Positions 7,990 through 14,582 of a DNA stretch of 40,991 bases are shown here, piece after piece (position 1 is the first letter of the stretch; each line of letters starts with the position of its first letter). A program made the translations under genes and the position numbers. The notes under the pieces were generated by a model, which saw nothing but the letters and a program-made list of their open reading frames with translations, was not told the origin of the DNA and ran no database searches. This DNA is from Treponema sp. UBA4326 (lineage in GTDB: Bacteria; Spirochaetota; Spirochaetia; Treponematales; Treponemataceae), in assembly GCA_002393835.1 (NCBI GenBank), contig DGTW01000014.1, forward strand, positions 1-40,991, given 5' to 3'.

Positions 7990-8406
7990 ATGGCAAATAT
8001 TTATGCAGTATACGGTGCTGCTAACAAAGGAAAAACAACAACATTAGGAATGATTCGCAAAAATCTCAAAGAAAAATACCCATCGTTTACAGAGCGTGTA
8101 AGATATGAAGAAGACTGGGGAGATTTTTCAGTAATATTAGATAACATCAACGGAAAAAAGATTGGTATAGAAAGCGAAGGCGAAACAGAAAATCTTGTTG
8201 AAAGTTTAAAATATTTCATAAGCGAAAAATGCGATATTATTTTTTGTGCCAGCCGGACTTGCGGTTTTTCTATGAACTGCATAAAGTCTTATGAAAACGG
8301 AAACGATGTTGAATATATCAAAAAAGAGTATTGTGACGACGAAAAAAAACAAAAATCAATAAATGAAAAACAGGCAAAAGATATAATTTCTTTTGCTGAA
8401 TTGTAA
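7990..8406 (+). CDS. Small P-loop NTPase-like protein of unknown function
   Basis: A 138-residue soluble protein with an N-terminal Walker A loop, GAANKGKT (residues 9-16), directly after strand 1. A KIGIESEGE strand and a DIIFCASRT strand, as in a Walker B-type core, follow. The fold looks like a minimal kinase/GTPase-like P-loop domain. The C-terminal 40 residues are charged and Lys-rich. There are two adjacent ATG codons (7987 and 7990). I prefer 7990 because AGGAG (7979-7983) is 6 bases from it but only 3 from 7987. It follows the large lipoprotein with its own promoter. The function is not recognised. Confidence 0.75.
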   Translation: MANIYAVYGAANKGKTTTLGMIRKNLKEKYPSFTERVRYEEDWGDFSVILDNINGKKIGIESEGETENLVESLKYFISEKCDIIFCASRTCGFSMNCIKSYENGNDVEYIKKEYCDDEKKQKSINEKQAKDIISFAEL

Positions 8407-8423
8407 TTAACACGCTTTAAAAA

Positions 8424-8466
8424 CCGACAAGTGTCACTTTTTTCTGCTGCCGAATTGTGCGATAAT
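8424..8466 (+). promoter_or_regulatory. Activator-type promoter of the HTH gene, twin of the lipoprotein promoter
   Basis: The palindrome GACAAGTGTC (8426-8435) lies 25 bases before TGCGATAAT, whose -10 hexamer is at 8461-8466. Spacing and flanking bases (ACCGACAA before, ACTTTT after) match 4612-4654. The palindrome centre falls near -42 relative to the predicted start, over a poor -35, as at class II activated promoters. Confidence 0.6.
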
Positions 8467-8486
8467 TTTTGCACATGGAGCAGATT

Positions 8487-9281
8487 ATGGAATCATTAAG
8501 TATACATAAAAAAATTGCGGTTTTACGGAAAATGCGCGGACTGAAACGCTCGCAGTTTGCCGAGATTCTTGGCGTGAGCGATGATGCGATTCGCACATGG
8601 GAAAAAGGCTCGCGCACCCCAGATTCATTTCACCTTCTTGCCCTTGCAGATGCCCTGAATGTTTCTCTTGATGTATTCAGAGACGACGCTACGACTTTGG
8701 ACTTGCCCCGTCCTGATTTTGGCAGTGCGGCGGCTGAATCCCCAAAAAATGAAGAAACGGCTTTTGACGGGCTTCCCCTTCGTTTTGGCAGCAGTGAGCC
8801 TGACACAAAACAAAAAGAAATCCTTGATTTTTGCTCCGCTTACCTTGAGACTCTCGACGATTCATTTTTTATCAAAGGGGCGGGGCAGAATTCTGAATAT
8901 GGAACCGGGCGATATTTTTGGGAAAGACAGATTGATATGCTCTTTTTTATCGGTTTTGTGCCGGATTTTGAAAAAAATCAGCCCGAATATGCTTTTTCAA
9001 TCAGCGTGAACACAGAAAATCCACTTGATGCCGAAGACCTTTCTGGATTCAATGCATTGCAAATCAGAGAAAGCGAATATGAAAACTGGATTTATCTTCC
9101 TGTAAAGTGCCCTTTGCGAAAAGACGGTGCCTTTTATCCCAAGGAACTTCGCGAAGCCTGTGACAAGGCTCTGGTAGATGCAATGAAAATCGCCCGCAAG
9201 TCTCTGGAAAGGACAATGGAGCGTTTTATTTCGCAAAAGGCTGCTGAGAATCAGACGAAATACGGAAAATTCGCCCACTAG
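8487..9281 (+). CDS. HTH (XRE-type) regulator with uncharacterised C-terminal domain
   Basis: A 264-residue protein. Residues 4-62 form a Cro/CI-type HTH domain (KIAVLRKMRGLKRSQFAEILGVS, then DDAIRTWEKGSRTP and LLALADALNVSLDVF). A variable acidic linker follows. The C-terminal domain (about 105-255) contains a FCSAYLETLDDSFFI helix, an aromatic-rich core and a terminal charged helix, and I do not recognise it. ATG 8487 has GGAG six bases upstream. The upstream ATG 8475 and TTG 8469 lack one and lie within the predicted transcription start zone. The gene has the same palindrome/-10 promoter as the lipoprotein at 4685. It converges with the Gfo/Idh gene, with only 9 bases between stop codons. 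Confidence 0.82.
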   Translation: MESLSIHKKIAVLRKMRGLKRSQFAEILGVSDDAIRTWEKGSRTPDSFHLLALADALNVSLDVFRDDATTLDLPRPDFGSAAAESPKNEETAFDGLPLRFGSSEPDTKQKEILDFCSAYLETLDDSFFIKGAGQNSEYGTGRYFWERQIDMLFFIGFVPDFEKNQPEYAFSISVNTENPLDAEDLSGFNALQIRESEYENWIYLPVKCPLRKDGAFYPKELREACDKALVDAMKIARKSLERTMERFISQKAAENQTKYGKFAH

Positions 9282-9290
9282 CCAGTAGTT

Positions 9291-10439
9291 TTACTTTAGC
9301 CCCGCCTTAATCTCCTCCAGAGCACGCAAATCGCTGATTGCATCTTCAAGCGGCGAGACAAGCTCGCTTTGGCCGTCCAAAAAATCCACCGCGTTTTGAA
9401 TCATGCCTGAAAAGTAGCCGGTTTTTTTGGGTAGCTTGAGTTTTTGCCTGGTGAGGGAGTAAAAGCCCGTGTAGAGTTTTGATTCCTTGCGAAGGAAGAG
9501 TTCTGCAAAGCCGTTTCCGATGCAGATTTTACCCAGCGTACCCAGGATTTCGATTCTGAATTCAAAGAATTTACTGCGGCCGCTCATTTTGATTGTAATT
9601 TCGGGGATTGTGCCGAAAGAACTAACTACCGATTGATAGTGAGCGGAAAAATTTCGCACGATTCCTTTTTCGTCCTTAAAAACGCCTGTGACGAGAGGAT
9701 TTTTCAGGATTTGGCAAGGACTTTCTTTGCTTGAAGCTGAATCCTTTTTGTCTGAGAATTGCTCTTTTTCTTCCGAACGGTCGTTAGTTTTATCCTCTTT
9801 GGCGAGATTCCCGCCCAGCAAAAACTGAATTATATCCACCAAATGGGTGCCGTCGTGCAAGAGCGAATAAGTTCCGTCTTTTTCAAATTCTTCGCCATAA
9901 ATACGCAGTCCAGAGTCCAGTTCTCCGACTACCGATTGTATGTCTCCGATTTGCCCAATCATTTTAACTACCGAAAGATAGTCTTTTGCAAATCGCCGTT
10001 CGTGGTTCACCATGACAGGAACTCTGCATTCCAGAGCCTTGGCACGGATTTTTTCGGCTTCTTCTGAGTTGAGGGCAACGGGCTTTTCCAGAATTACAAG
10101 GCGGGGTTTATATTCAATGGCCTTGATACATTCTTCGAGATGATTGTCTTCGTTTACCGCCACAGTGATTATGTCGAGGCAGGTGACATTTTCGTAGAGT
10201 TCCTTGCTTGTCGGAAAAACGAGCGTGAAATCTTTTTTGCTGTTATGTTTTCGGACATATTTTCGCCAGTTTTCAAGATTCTCTTCGTTTGTATCGGCGG
10301 CGGCAATCAGCTTGATTCGCTTGTTTTCCAAAAGTGCCATTGTGTGGCTTGCGGGCTGCTCCCTTTTTTTGTCAAAGCCAAGTGTGAATCCGATTCTGCC
10401 TGTGCCGACGATGGCGGCGATGTAACGATTTTGTTTCAT
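9291..10439 (-). CDS. Gfo/Idh/MocA-family oxidoreductase
   Basis: A predicted NAD(P)-dependent dehydrogenase of about 382 residues acting on a sugar or related polyol; the substrate is unknown. The N-terminal Rossmann fold starts with AAIVGTGRIGF, and the EKPVALNSEEAEKI segment is the family EKP motif that places the catalytic lysine. VMVNHERRFAKDY and the HDGTHLVDIIQFLLGG segment are also typical. ATG 10439 is chosen because TATAAT lies 6 bases upstream and the Rossmann strand begins within ten residues; the reading upstream to 10505 is not family-like. A charged low-complexity loop (about residues 240-265) carries one of four short inverted repeats found in this gene. Confidence 0.88.
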   Translation of the reverse strand: MKQNRYIAAIVGTGRIGFTLGFDKKREQPASHTMALLENKRIKLIAAADTNEENLENWRKYVRKHNSKKDFTLVFPTSKELYENVTCLDIITVAVNEDNHLEECIKAIEYKPRLVILEKPVALNSEEAEKIRAKALECRVPVMVNHERRFAKDYLSVVKMIGQIGDIQSVVGELDSGLRIYGEEFEKDGTYSLLHDGTHLVDIIQFLLGGNLAKEDKTNDRSEEKEQFSDKKDSASSKESPCQILKNPLVTGVFKDEKGIVRNFSAHYQSVVSSFGTIPEITIKMSGRSKFFEFRIEILGTLGKICIGNGFAELFLRKESKLYTGFYSLTRQKLKLPKKTGYFSGMIQNAVDFLDGQSELVSPLEDAISDLRALEEIKAGLK

Positions 10440-10445
10440 ATTGAA

Positions 10446-10451
10446 ATTATA
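10446..10451 (-). promoter_or_regulatory. -10 box of the Gfo/Idh gene (leaderless type)
   Basis: TATAAT on the minus strand, preceded by TGT (extended -10), is separated from ATG 10439 by exactly 6 bases. No Shine-Dalgarno sequence is possible if transcription starts at the usual distance. Confidence 0.65.
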
Positions 10452-10575
10452 ACATAATCCGAAAAAACTGCCACAAGGAGCTGGCAAAAAGGCAGTTGAC
10501 TGCAAAAATTCTTGTCAAAACACGGATGTTTAATTATCTTTATAGAAGAAAAGAATCTGAAACAGAGGTACTAAA

Positions 10576-11397
10576 ATGGCTGAAGGATGCACGCACGATT
10601 GTTCAAGCTGCGGCTCAAATTGTAAATCTAAGGACTTGCGGGCGACTCTCCGCGAGGGAAGTTGTGTTAAAAAGGTAATCGGAATTGTTTCTGGTAAGGG
10701 TGGTGTCGGAAAATCCCTCGTGACGGCTCTCCTTGCTTCAAAATTGAAGAAAAACGGTTTCAAGACGGCTGTTTTGGACGCTGACATTACGGGTCCTTCA
10801 ATTCCTACCAGTTTCGGCGTTGCTGATCAAAAAGCAATGGGCGACAAGTCTGGGGCGATTTACCCGGTCAAAACAGAAAGCGGCATCCAGCTTATGAGCA
10901 TGAATTTCCTTCTCGAAAAGGAAACAGATCCTGTTTTGTGGCGTGGTCCTGTAATTGCAGGGGCGGTCAAACAGTTCTGGACGGATGTTGTCTGGAACGA
11001 TGTTGATTTTATGTTCGTTGATATGCCTCCGGGAACGGGCGATGTTCCCCTCACGGTTTTTCAGTCTCTTCCTATTGACGGAATTATCGTCGTCTCTTCT
11101 CCCCAGCAGCTTGTCCGAGTGATTGTGGAGAAGGCTGTAAAAATGGCCAATATGATGAAGGTGCCTATTGTAGGCCTCGTGGAAAACATGAGCTATGTAA
11201 AATGCCCCCATTGTAACGAAGAAATCAAAGTCTTCGGCGAAAGCAACATCAACGGAATCGCAAAAGACTACGGAATCCCGGTTCTGGCGAGAATCCCAAT
11301 GAGCGAGGATATTTCCAAAGCAATCGATGAAGGCGATGTTGAGCGGCTGGACGCAGAATTCCTGGATGCGGCAGTCGATTTGATAAAAGCGGTGTAA
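10576..11397 (+). CDS. mrp: Mrp/NBP35-family Fe-S cluster carrier ATPase
   Basis: A cytosolic P-loop ATPase of 273 residues that carries and delivers [4Fe-4S] clusters to apoproteins. The N-terminus has four cysteines (Cys5, Cys9, Cys12, Cys16), like the NBP35 branch. The deviant Walker A motif GKGGVGKS is at 40-47. VLDADITGPSIP and FVDMPPGTGD follow, and the scaffold pair CPHC (Cys210 and Cys213) binds the shared cluster at the dimer interface. The start ATG 10576 is preceded by CAGAGG. The N-terminal cluster motif is less usual in bacterial Mrp proteins, which often carry a DUF59 domain instead. A 33-base palindrome follows the stop codon. Confidence 0.93.
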   Translation: MAEGCTHDCSSCGSNCKSKDLRATLREGSCVKKVIGIVSGKGGVGKSLVTALLASKLKKNGFKTAVLDADITGPSIPTSFGVADQKAMGDKSGAIYPVKTESGIQLMSMNFLLEKETDPVLWRGPVIAGAVKQFWTDVVWNDVDFMFVDMPPGTGDVPLTVFQSLPIDGIIVVSSPQQLVRVIVEKAVKMANMMKVPIVGLVENMSYVKCPHCNEEIKVFGESNINGIAKDYGIPVLARIPMSEDISKAIDEGDVERLDAEFLDAAVDLIKAV

Positions 11398-11401
11398 GGA
11401 G

Positions 11402-11435
11402 ACACGAATTACACTGAATTAGTGTTAATTCGTGT
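11402..11435. repeat. Palindromic repeat between mrp and the C_GCAxxG_C_C gene
   Basis: A near-perfect hairpin: ACACGAATTA-CACT, a GAATT loop, AGTG and TTAATTCGTGT. There is no T-run, so it is not a standard terminator. A rearranged relative (ACACGAATTGCACTAATTCACACGAATTAG) lies inside dus at 12869-12898. Confidence 0.85.
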
Positions 11436-11449
11436 TTAAAAGGAGCGCT

Positions 11450-12088
11450 ATGACCCCACAAGAGGCTCGCCAAAGGGCTACGGCTAATTTCAAATCTGGA
11501 ATGAATTGTACTCAGTCGGTGGCAGCGGTTTTTGCGGAGGAATTTGGTTATTCCCCCGAAGAGATTGTTGCCCTCGTACAGCCTTTTGGTGGCGGCATGA
11601 GCCGTATGCGTGAAGTTTGCGGAACTGTCAGCGGAATGCTCTTCTGTCTTGGAATGCTGAATTCCAAAAAAGCTAAGGCTGGCCTGAAAATCAATGGCCT
11701 GGGCGGAGATAAAGCGCAGAAAGATGAGACTTATGCGACTGCCCAGAGTCTTGCGGCTGAATTCCGAAAAATCAATGGTTCGATTATCTGCCGTGAACTT
11801 TTGGGACTTGTTCCTATGGGAAGCAGCGAAAAGCTGATGAATGAAAAAAAGGCTGATGCCCATGACTTCTCTGTTCCTGTAAGTGAAGCCCGCACTGAAG
11901 AATATTACAAAAAAAGACCCTGTGCAGAATTATGCGGAATTGCCGCTGAAATTTTCCAAAGATTCTTAGATGAGCAAAGTGCCAGGGATTGTAGCTGCGG
12001 CGTCAGCCGTTGCGGAACGAAGTGGAGCAATGAAGCGGATAGCGGAACAGCGGAAAGCCCGACCGCCGAAGGCGGTGGCACCCAATGA
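11450..12088 (+). CDS. C_GCAxxG_C_C family protein
   Basis: Member of a small redox-associated family named for its cysteine pattern; the biochemical role is not established. Of the 212 residues, the first 150 carry the family features: GMNCTQSV with Cys20, PFGGGMSRMREVCGTVSG, and a later ICRELLG cysteine. ATG 11450 has AGGAG 4 bases upstream; a GTG at 11432 lies inside the preceding palindrome and is less likely. The last 35 residues (CSCGVSRC, then a Gly/Ala/Glu-rich tail) appear to be encoded by repeat-like DNA. The stop overlaps the dus start (ATGA), so the two are translationally coupled. Confidence 0.85.
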   Translation: MTPQEARQRATANFKSGMNCTQSVAAVFAEEFGYSPEEIVALVQPFGGGMSRMREVCGTVSGMLFCLGMLNSKKAKAGLKINGLGGDKAQKDETYATAQSLAAEFRKINGSIICRELLGLVPMGSSEKLMNEKKADAHDFSVPVSEARTEEYYKKRPCAELCGIAAEIFQRFLDEQSARDCSCGVSRCGTKWSNEADSGTAESPTAEGGGTQ

Positions 12089-13185
12089 AACTTTTTCTTG
12101 CTCCGATGGATGCCATTACTCATCAGGCATTCAGAAATCTTGTGGGGCGATTTGGCGGCTGTGACGAATATTTTAACGAGATGATTAACGCTTCCTCCCT
12201 GCTTGCGGGCGGGGCTTGGGAAAAATTTTACCTTCTTGACGGGCCGGAGCCTGAAAAACTTGTCTGGCAGCTGACAGACAAAAACGGTGAGAAAATGGCT
12301 CAGGCGGCTTCTTTTCTGGCCGAAAGAGGCGGAATTGGCATAGATTTGAACATGGGCTGTTCAGCTCCTCAGATTGCAAAAACTGGAGCAGGAATCGCAT
12401 GGATGCTAAAGCCCATTGAAGAAACTCAGGCTATGGTTCGTGCAGTAAAATCGGCCCTTGAAAATGCGGCCAAAGATGGTCGGCCTGCAAAAAGACTTTC
12501 TGTAAAGCTTCGTTTGGGCGACGAAAAATATACTGAGGAAAAGTTACATTCATTTTGCGCCATGTTAACAGAAGAAGGCGTTCAGATGATTACCCTTCAT
12601 GCCCGCACTCAAAAGCAGAAACATTCAAGGCACTCGGACTGGCAGGCGGTGGAGCGTCTGGCCGTGAGATTCCCCCAAATTCCTGTGATTCTCAACGGCG
12701 ATGTAAAAGACCGGGATTCTTATGAGCTTGCAAAAAAAACTGCTCCCCACGCTCAGGGCATTATGATTGCCACAGCGGCGGCACAGAAGCCCTGGATTTT
12801 CAGGGAGATTGTCGGGTCAAGCCCGACAATGACAGGGGGAGCAAGTCCGACAATGACAGATGAGGCAGACACGAATTGCACTAATTCACACGAATTAGGA
12901 AATGCAGGAGCGTGTCCTGCTGAATTTATTTCAGCATCTCAGTCTCAGCTCTCCTTTGATGCCCAGGAGCTGGCACTTCGCTTTATCGATGATGTGGAGC
13001 GTTTCCAGCCTCCTGAATTCTGGAAAACCCGACTCCAGCGATTTTTTGCTTTCTATTGCCTTAATTTCAGTTTTGGCCATTATTTTCAGACTTCTATGAT
13101 AAATGCAAGCGATAACGAGGATGCTCGAAAAAGAGTGCTTGAGTATTTTGAAAAATGCCCGAATGACAGGTTTAGAAAGTTCTGA
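12085..13185 (+). CDS. dus: tRNA-dihydrouridine synthase with repeat-encoded insertion
   Basis: An FMN-dependent enzyme that reduces uridine to dihydrouridine in tRNA D-loops. The TIM-barrel start (MKLFLAPMDAITHQAFR), the catalytic region NMGCSAP with Cys92, the VKLRLG strand, LHARTQKQ and NGDVKDRDS are all family features. The C-terminal helical tRNA-binding domain (ALRFIDDVERF onward) is intact. The protein has 366 residues, about 45 more than usual. The excess is residues 242-288, encoded by a chain of palindromic repeats (12808-12948), and lies exactly at the junction of barrel and helical domain. It overlaps the upstream gene by 4 bases. Confidence 0.92.
   Translation: MKLFLAPMDAITHQAFRNLVGRFGGCDEYFNEMINASSLLAGGAWEKFYLLDGPEPEKLVWQLTDKNGEKMAQAASFLAERGGIGIDLNMGCSAPQIAKTGAGIAWMLKPIEETQAMVRAVKSALENAAKDGRPAKRLSVKLRLGDEKYTEEKLHSFCAMLTEEGVQMITLHARTQKQKHSRHSDWQAVERLAVRFPQIPVILNGDVKDRDSYELAKKTAPHAQGIMIATAAAQKPWIFREIVGSSPTMTGGASPTMTDEADTNCTNSHELGNAGACPAEFISASQSQLSFDAQELALRFIDDVERFQPPEFWKTRLQRFFAFYCLNFSFGHYFQTSMINASDNEDARKRVLEYFEKCPNDRFRKF
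12808..12940. repeat. Composite of three palindromic repeat families inside dus
   Basis: The order is ATTGTCGGG/CCCGACAAT (12808-12830), a partial second copy (12844-12858), an ACACGAATT-type element (12869-12898), then TGCTGAA/TTCAGCA (12918-12936). All are in frame and open, and encode a Ser/Thr/Ala-rich insert. The first element is shared with 1906-1929 and the third with 11402-11435. Confidence 0.85.
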
Positions 13186-13237
13186 TTTGTAGTTTGAGCA
13201 GCAGCTTTTTTATTTATAAAGAATGCTTAATTTATTA

Positions 13238-13265
13238 TTGATTTTTCCGCGATATATGTTAGAAT
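13238..13265 (+). promoter_or_regulatory. Promoter of the LolA-like gene
   Basis: TTGATT (13238-13243), a 16-base spacer and TGT-TAGAAT (hexamer 13260-13265) form an extended -10 promoter. The leader of about 30 bases carries GGAGG before ATG 13303. Confidence 0.6.
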
Positions 13266-13302
13266 TAAATAATCTCTAATATATCTAAATTTGGAGGTCT
13301 AT

Positions 13303-14127
13303 ATGAAAGTAACAAAATTATTTAAAATGCTTGTTTTGCTTGCATCATTTAGCCTTTCAGCTCAGACAGCACAAGAAATCGCCAAAATTTATTGTGATTT
13401 GGATAGAGTTCCGGATTTTAACTATTCGCTTCTTCAGCTGGAGAATGTTGAAAAAAACGGAAAATCTGAGACGCTTGAAATCAAGCAGTATGGTAGCGGT
13501 GTTGATAATGGTCTTAAAAATGTTGCTTTCGATTTTAAGGCACCGGCCAGCGTAAAAGGAATGAGAGTTCTTCAGCTTGAAAAACTCAAGAAAGCTGATG
13601 ACCGCTGGGTTTACATGCCAAAACTTCGCCAGTCTCGTCGAATCCCAATGACAGAGCGTACAAAATCTTTCGGTGGCACAGAATTTACTTATAACGACAT
13701 GACTATCCGCAATGAAGACGAGGATAAAAATGAAATCCTTGATTCAAATGCCAAAATCACTGTAGGCGGCACGACTTATAATTGTTGGAAAATGCGTTCT
13801 GATCCTTACAAGCGAAGTGAAGTTGAATATCACTATCGGCTTTCATGGTTTGACAAAAAGACATACATTCCTGTCCGAATTGAATTTTACGATAATAAAG
13901 ACAAGATGATTAAGACTTATGAGTGCCTTAAAATTGACATGGTAAAAGGAAAAACCGGAATTGAGTATCCTTTGCGCCGCAAGAATGTAATCACCAATCT
14001 TGTTACTGGTCGTAAAACCATTGCTACTGTAAAGGAATTTGTTTTTGATGAGCCGATTTCTGACGGATATTTTTCACAAAACTGGCTTACAACAGGAAAG
14101 GCACCAAAAGGAAAAGGCAAAAAATAG
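13303..14127 (+). CDS. Exported outer-membrane lipoprotein-sorting (LolA-like) protein
   Basis: A 274-residue secreted protein. A signal peptide (MKVTKLFKMLVLLASFSLSAQ) is followed by a mature domain of the family annotated as outer membrane lipoprotein-sorting protein (LolA-like, PF17131 type). Characteristic segments are WVYMPKLRQSRRIP, FGGTEFTYNDM, and the late YPLRRKNVITN and GRKTIATVKEF strands. The half-open barrel fold implies binding of a lipid or lipoprotein in the periplasm. ATG 13303 follows GGAGG at 13293-13297. It appears to be a single-gene unit with its own promoter. A second, different LolA-like protein is encoded at 28261 next to an MMPL exporter. Substrate unknown. Confidence 0.85.
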   Translation: MKVTKLFKMLVLLASFSLSAQTAQEIAKIYCDLDRVPDFNYSLLQLENVEKNGKSETLEIKQYGSGVDNGLKNVAFDFKAPASVKGMRVLQLEKLKKADDRWVYMPKLRQSRRIPMTERTKSFGGTEFTYNDMTIRNEDEDKNEILDSNAKITVGGTTYNCWKMRSDPYKRSEVEYHYRLSWFDKKTYIPVRIEFYDNKDKMIKTYECLKIDMVKGKTGIEYPLRRKNVITNLVTGRKTIATVKEFVFDEPISDGYFSQNWLTTGKAPKGKGKK

Positions 14128-14166
14128 AAATTTATAATTTTTAAGGTGAATTTAATCATCTAAAAC

Positions 14167-14195
14167 TTGAATATAAATTCTTTTTAGTATAAAAT
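14167..14195 (+). promoter_or_regulatory. Promoter of the CBM48 gene
   Basis: TTGAAT (14167-14172), a 17-base spacer and TAAAAT (14190-14195). A short leader contains AGGGAG before ATG 14226. Confidence 0.55.
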
Positions 14196-14225
14196 TATTT
14201 TATCATTTCAAAAGGGAGCTTTGTC

Positions 14226-14534
14226 ATGGCATTAAAAAAATCTTATTCAAAAGACAAAAAGACATGTAATGTAACATTCTCGGTTTCTCCAGAAGCTGCA
14301 CAGGGAGCAAAAACCGTAACCATCGCTGGAGATTTTAATAGCTGGAGCTCAACAGAAACTCCACTCAAAAAAGGAAAGGACGGTTCTTTCTCAGTCAAGC
14401 TCGCTCTTGAACCTGGCAAAGAATATCAGTTCCGATATCTTCTTGACGGATCGCGCTGGGAGAACGATTGGGCTGCTGATAAATATATTCCTGCCCCATT
14501 CAGCTCAACAGATAACTCAGTCGTTATCTGCTAG
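14226..14534 (+). CDS. Stand-alone CBM48 (isoamylase N-terminal-like) glycan-binding protein
   Basis: A 102-residue cytosolic protein consisting of little more than one early-set immunoglobulin-like domain of the CBM48/AMPK-beta type. The core motif VTIAGDFNSWS (about residues 35-45) and the later EYQFRYLLDGSRWENDWAAD strand pair are the family hallmark for binding alpha-glucan. No catalytic domain is attached. ATG 14226 follows AGGGAG. A good terminator follows at 14557-14581, so it is likely monocistronic. It may act as a glycogen-binding adaptor, but no partner is visible here. Confidence 0.88.
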   Translation: MALKKSYSKDKKTCNVTFSVSPEAAQGAKTVTIAGDFNSWSSTETPLKKGKDGSFSVKLALEPGKEYQFRYLLDGSRWENDWAADKYIPAPFSSTDNSVVIC

Positions 14535-14556
14535 TTTTAATCTTTAAAAATCAAAA

Positions 14557-14581
14557 GCACCCGAATCCGGGTGCTTTTTTT
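14557..14581. terminator. Bidirectional terminator between CBM48 gene and ftsK
   Basis: GCACCCG (14557-14563) pairs with CGGGTGC (14568-14574) around AATC. T-runs on the plus side and A-rich sequence on the other side allow it to serve both convergent genes. Confidence 0.88.
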
Positions 14582-14582
14582 A

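Noticed and set aside
7990..9281. Toxin-antitoxin or classical defence system in the 4.2-9.3 kb block
   Set aside because: No nuclease, kinase or pore motif is visible, and the HTH proteins are not paired with a small toxin-like ORF; the regulon idea is kept instead.
11402..12900. ACACGAATT repeats as a possible CRISPR
   Set aside because: There are only two unlike copies, without regular spacers, and one is inside dus.
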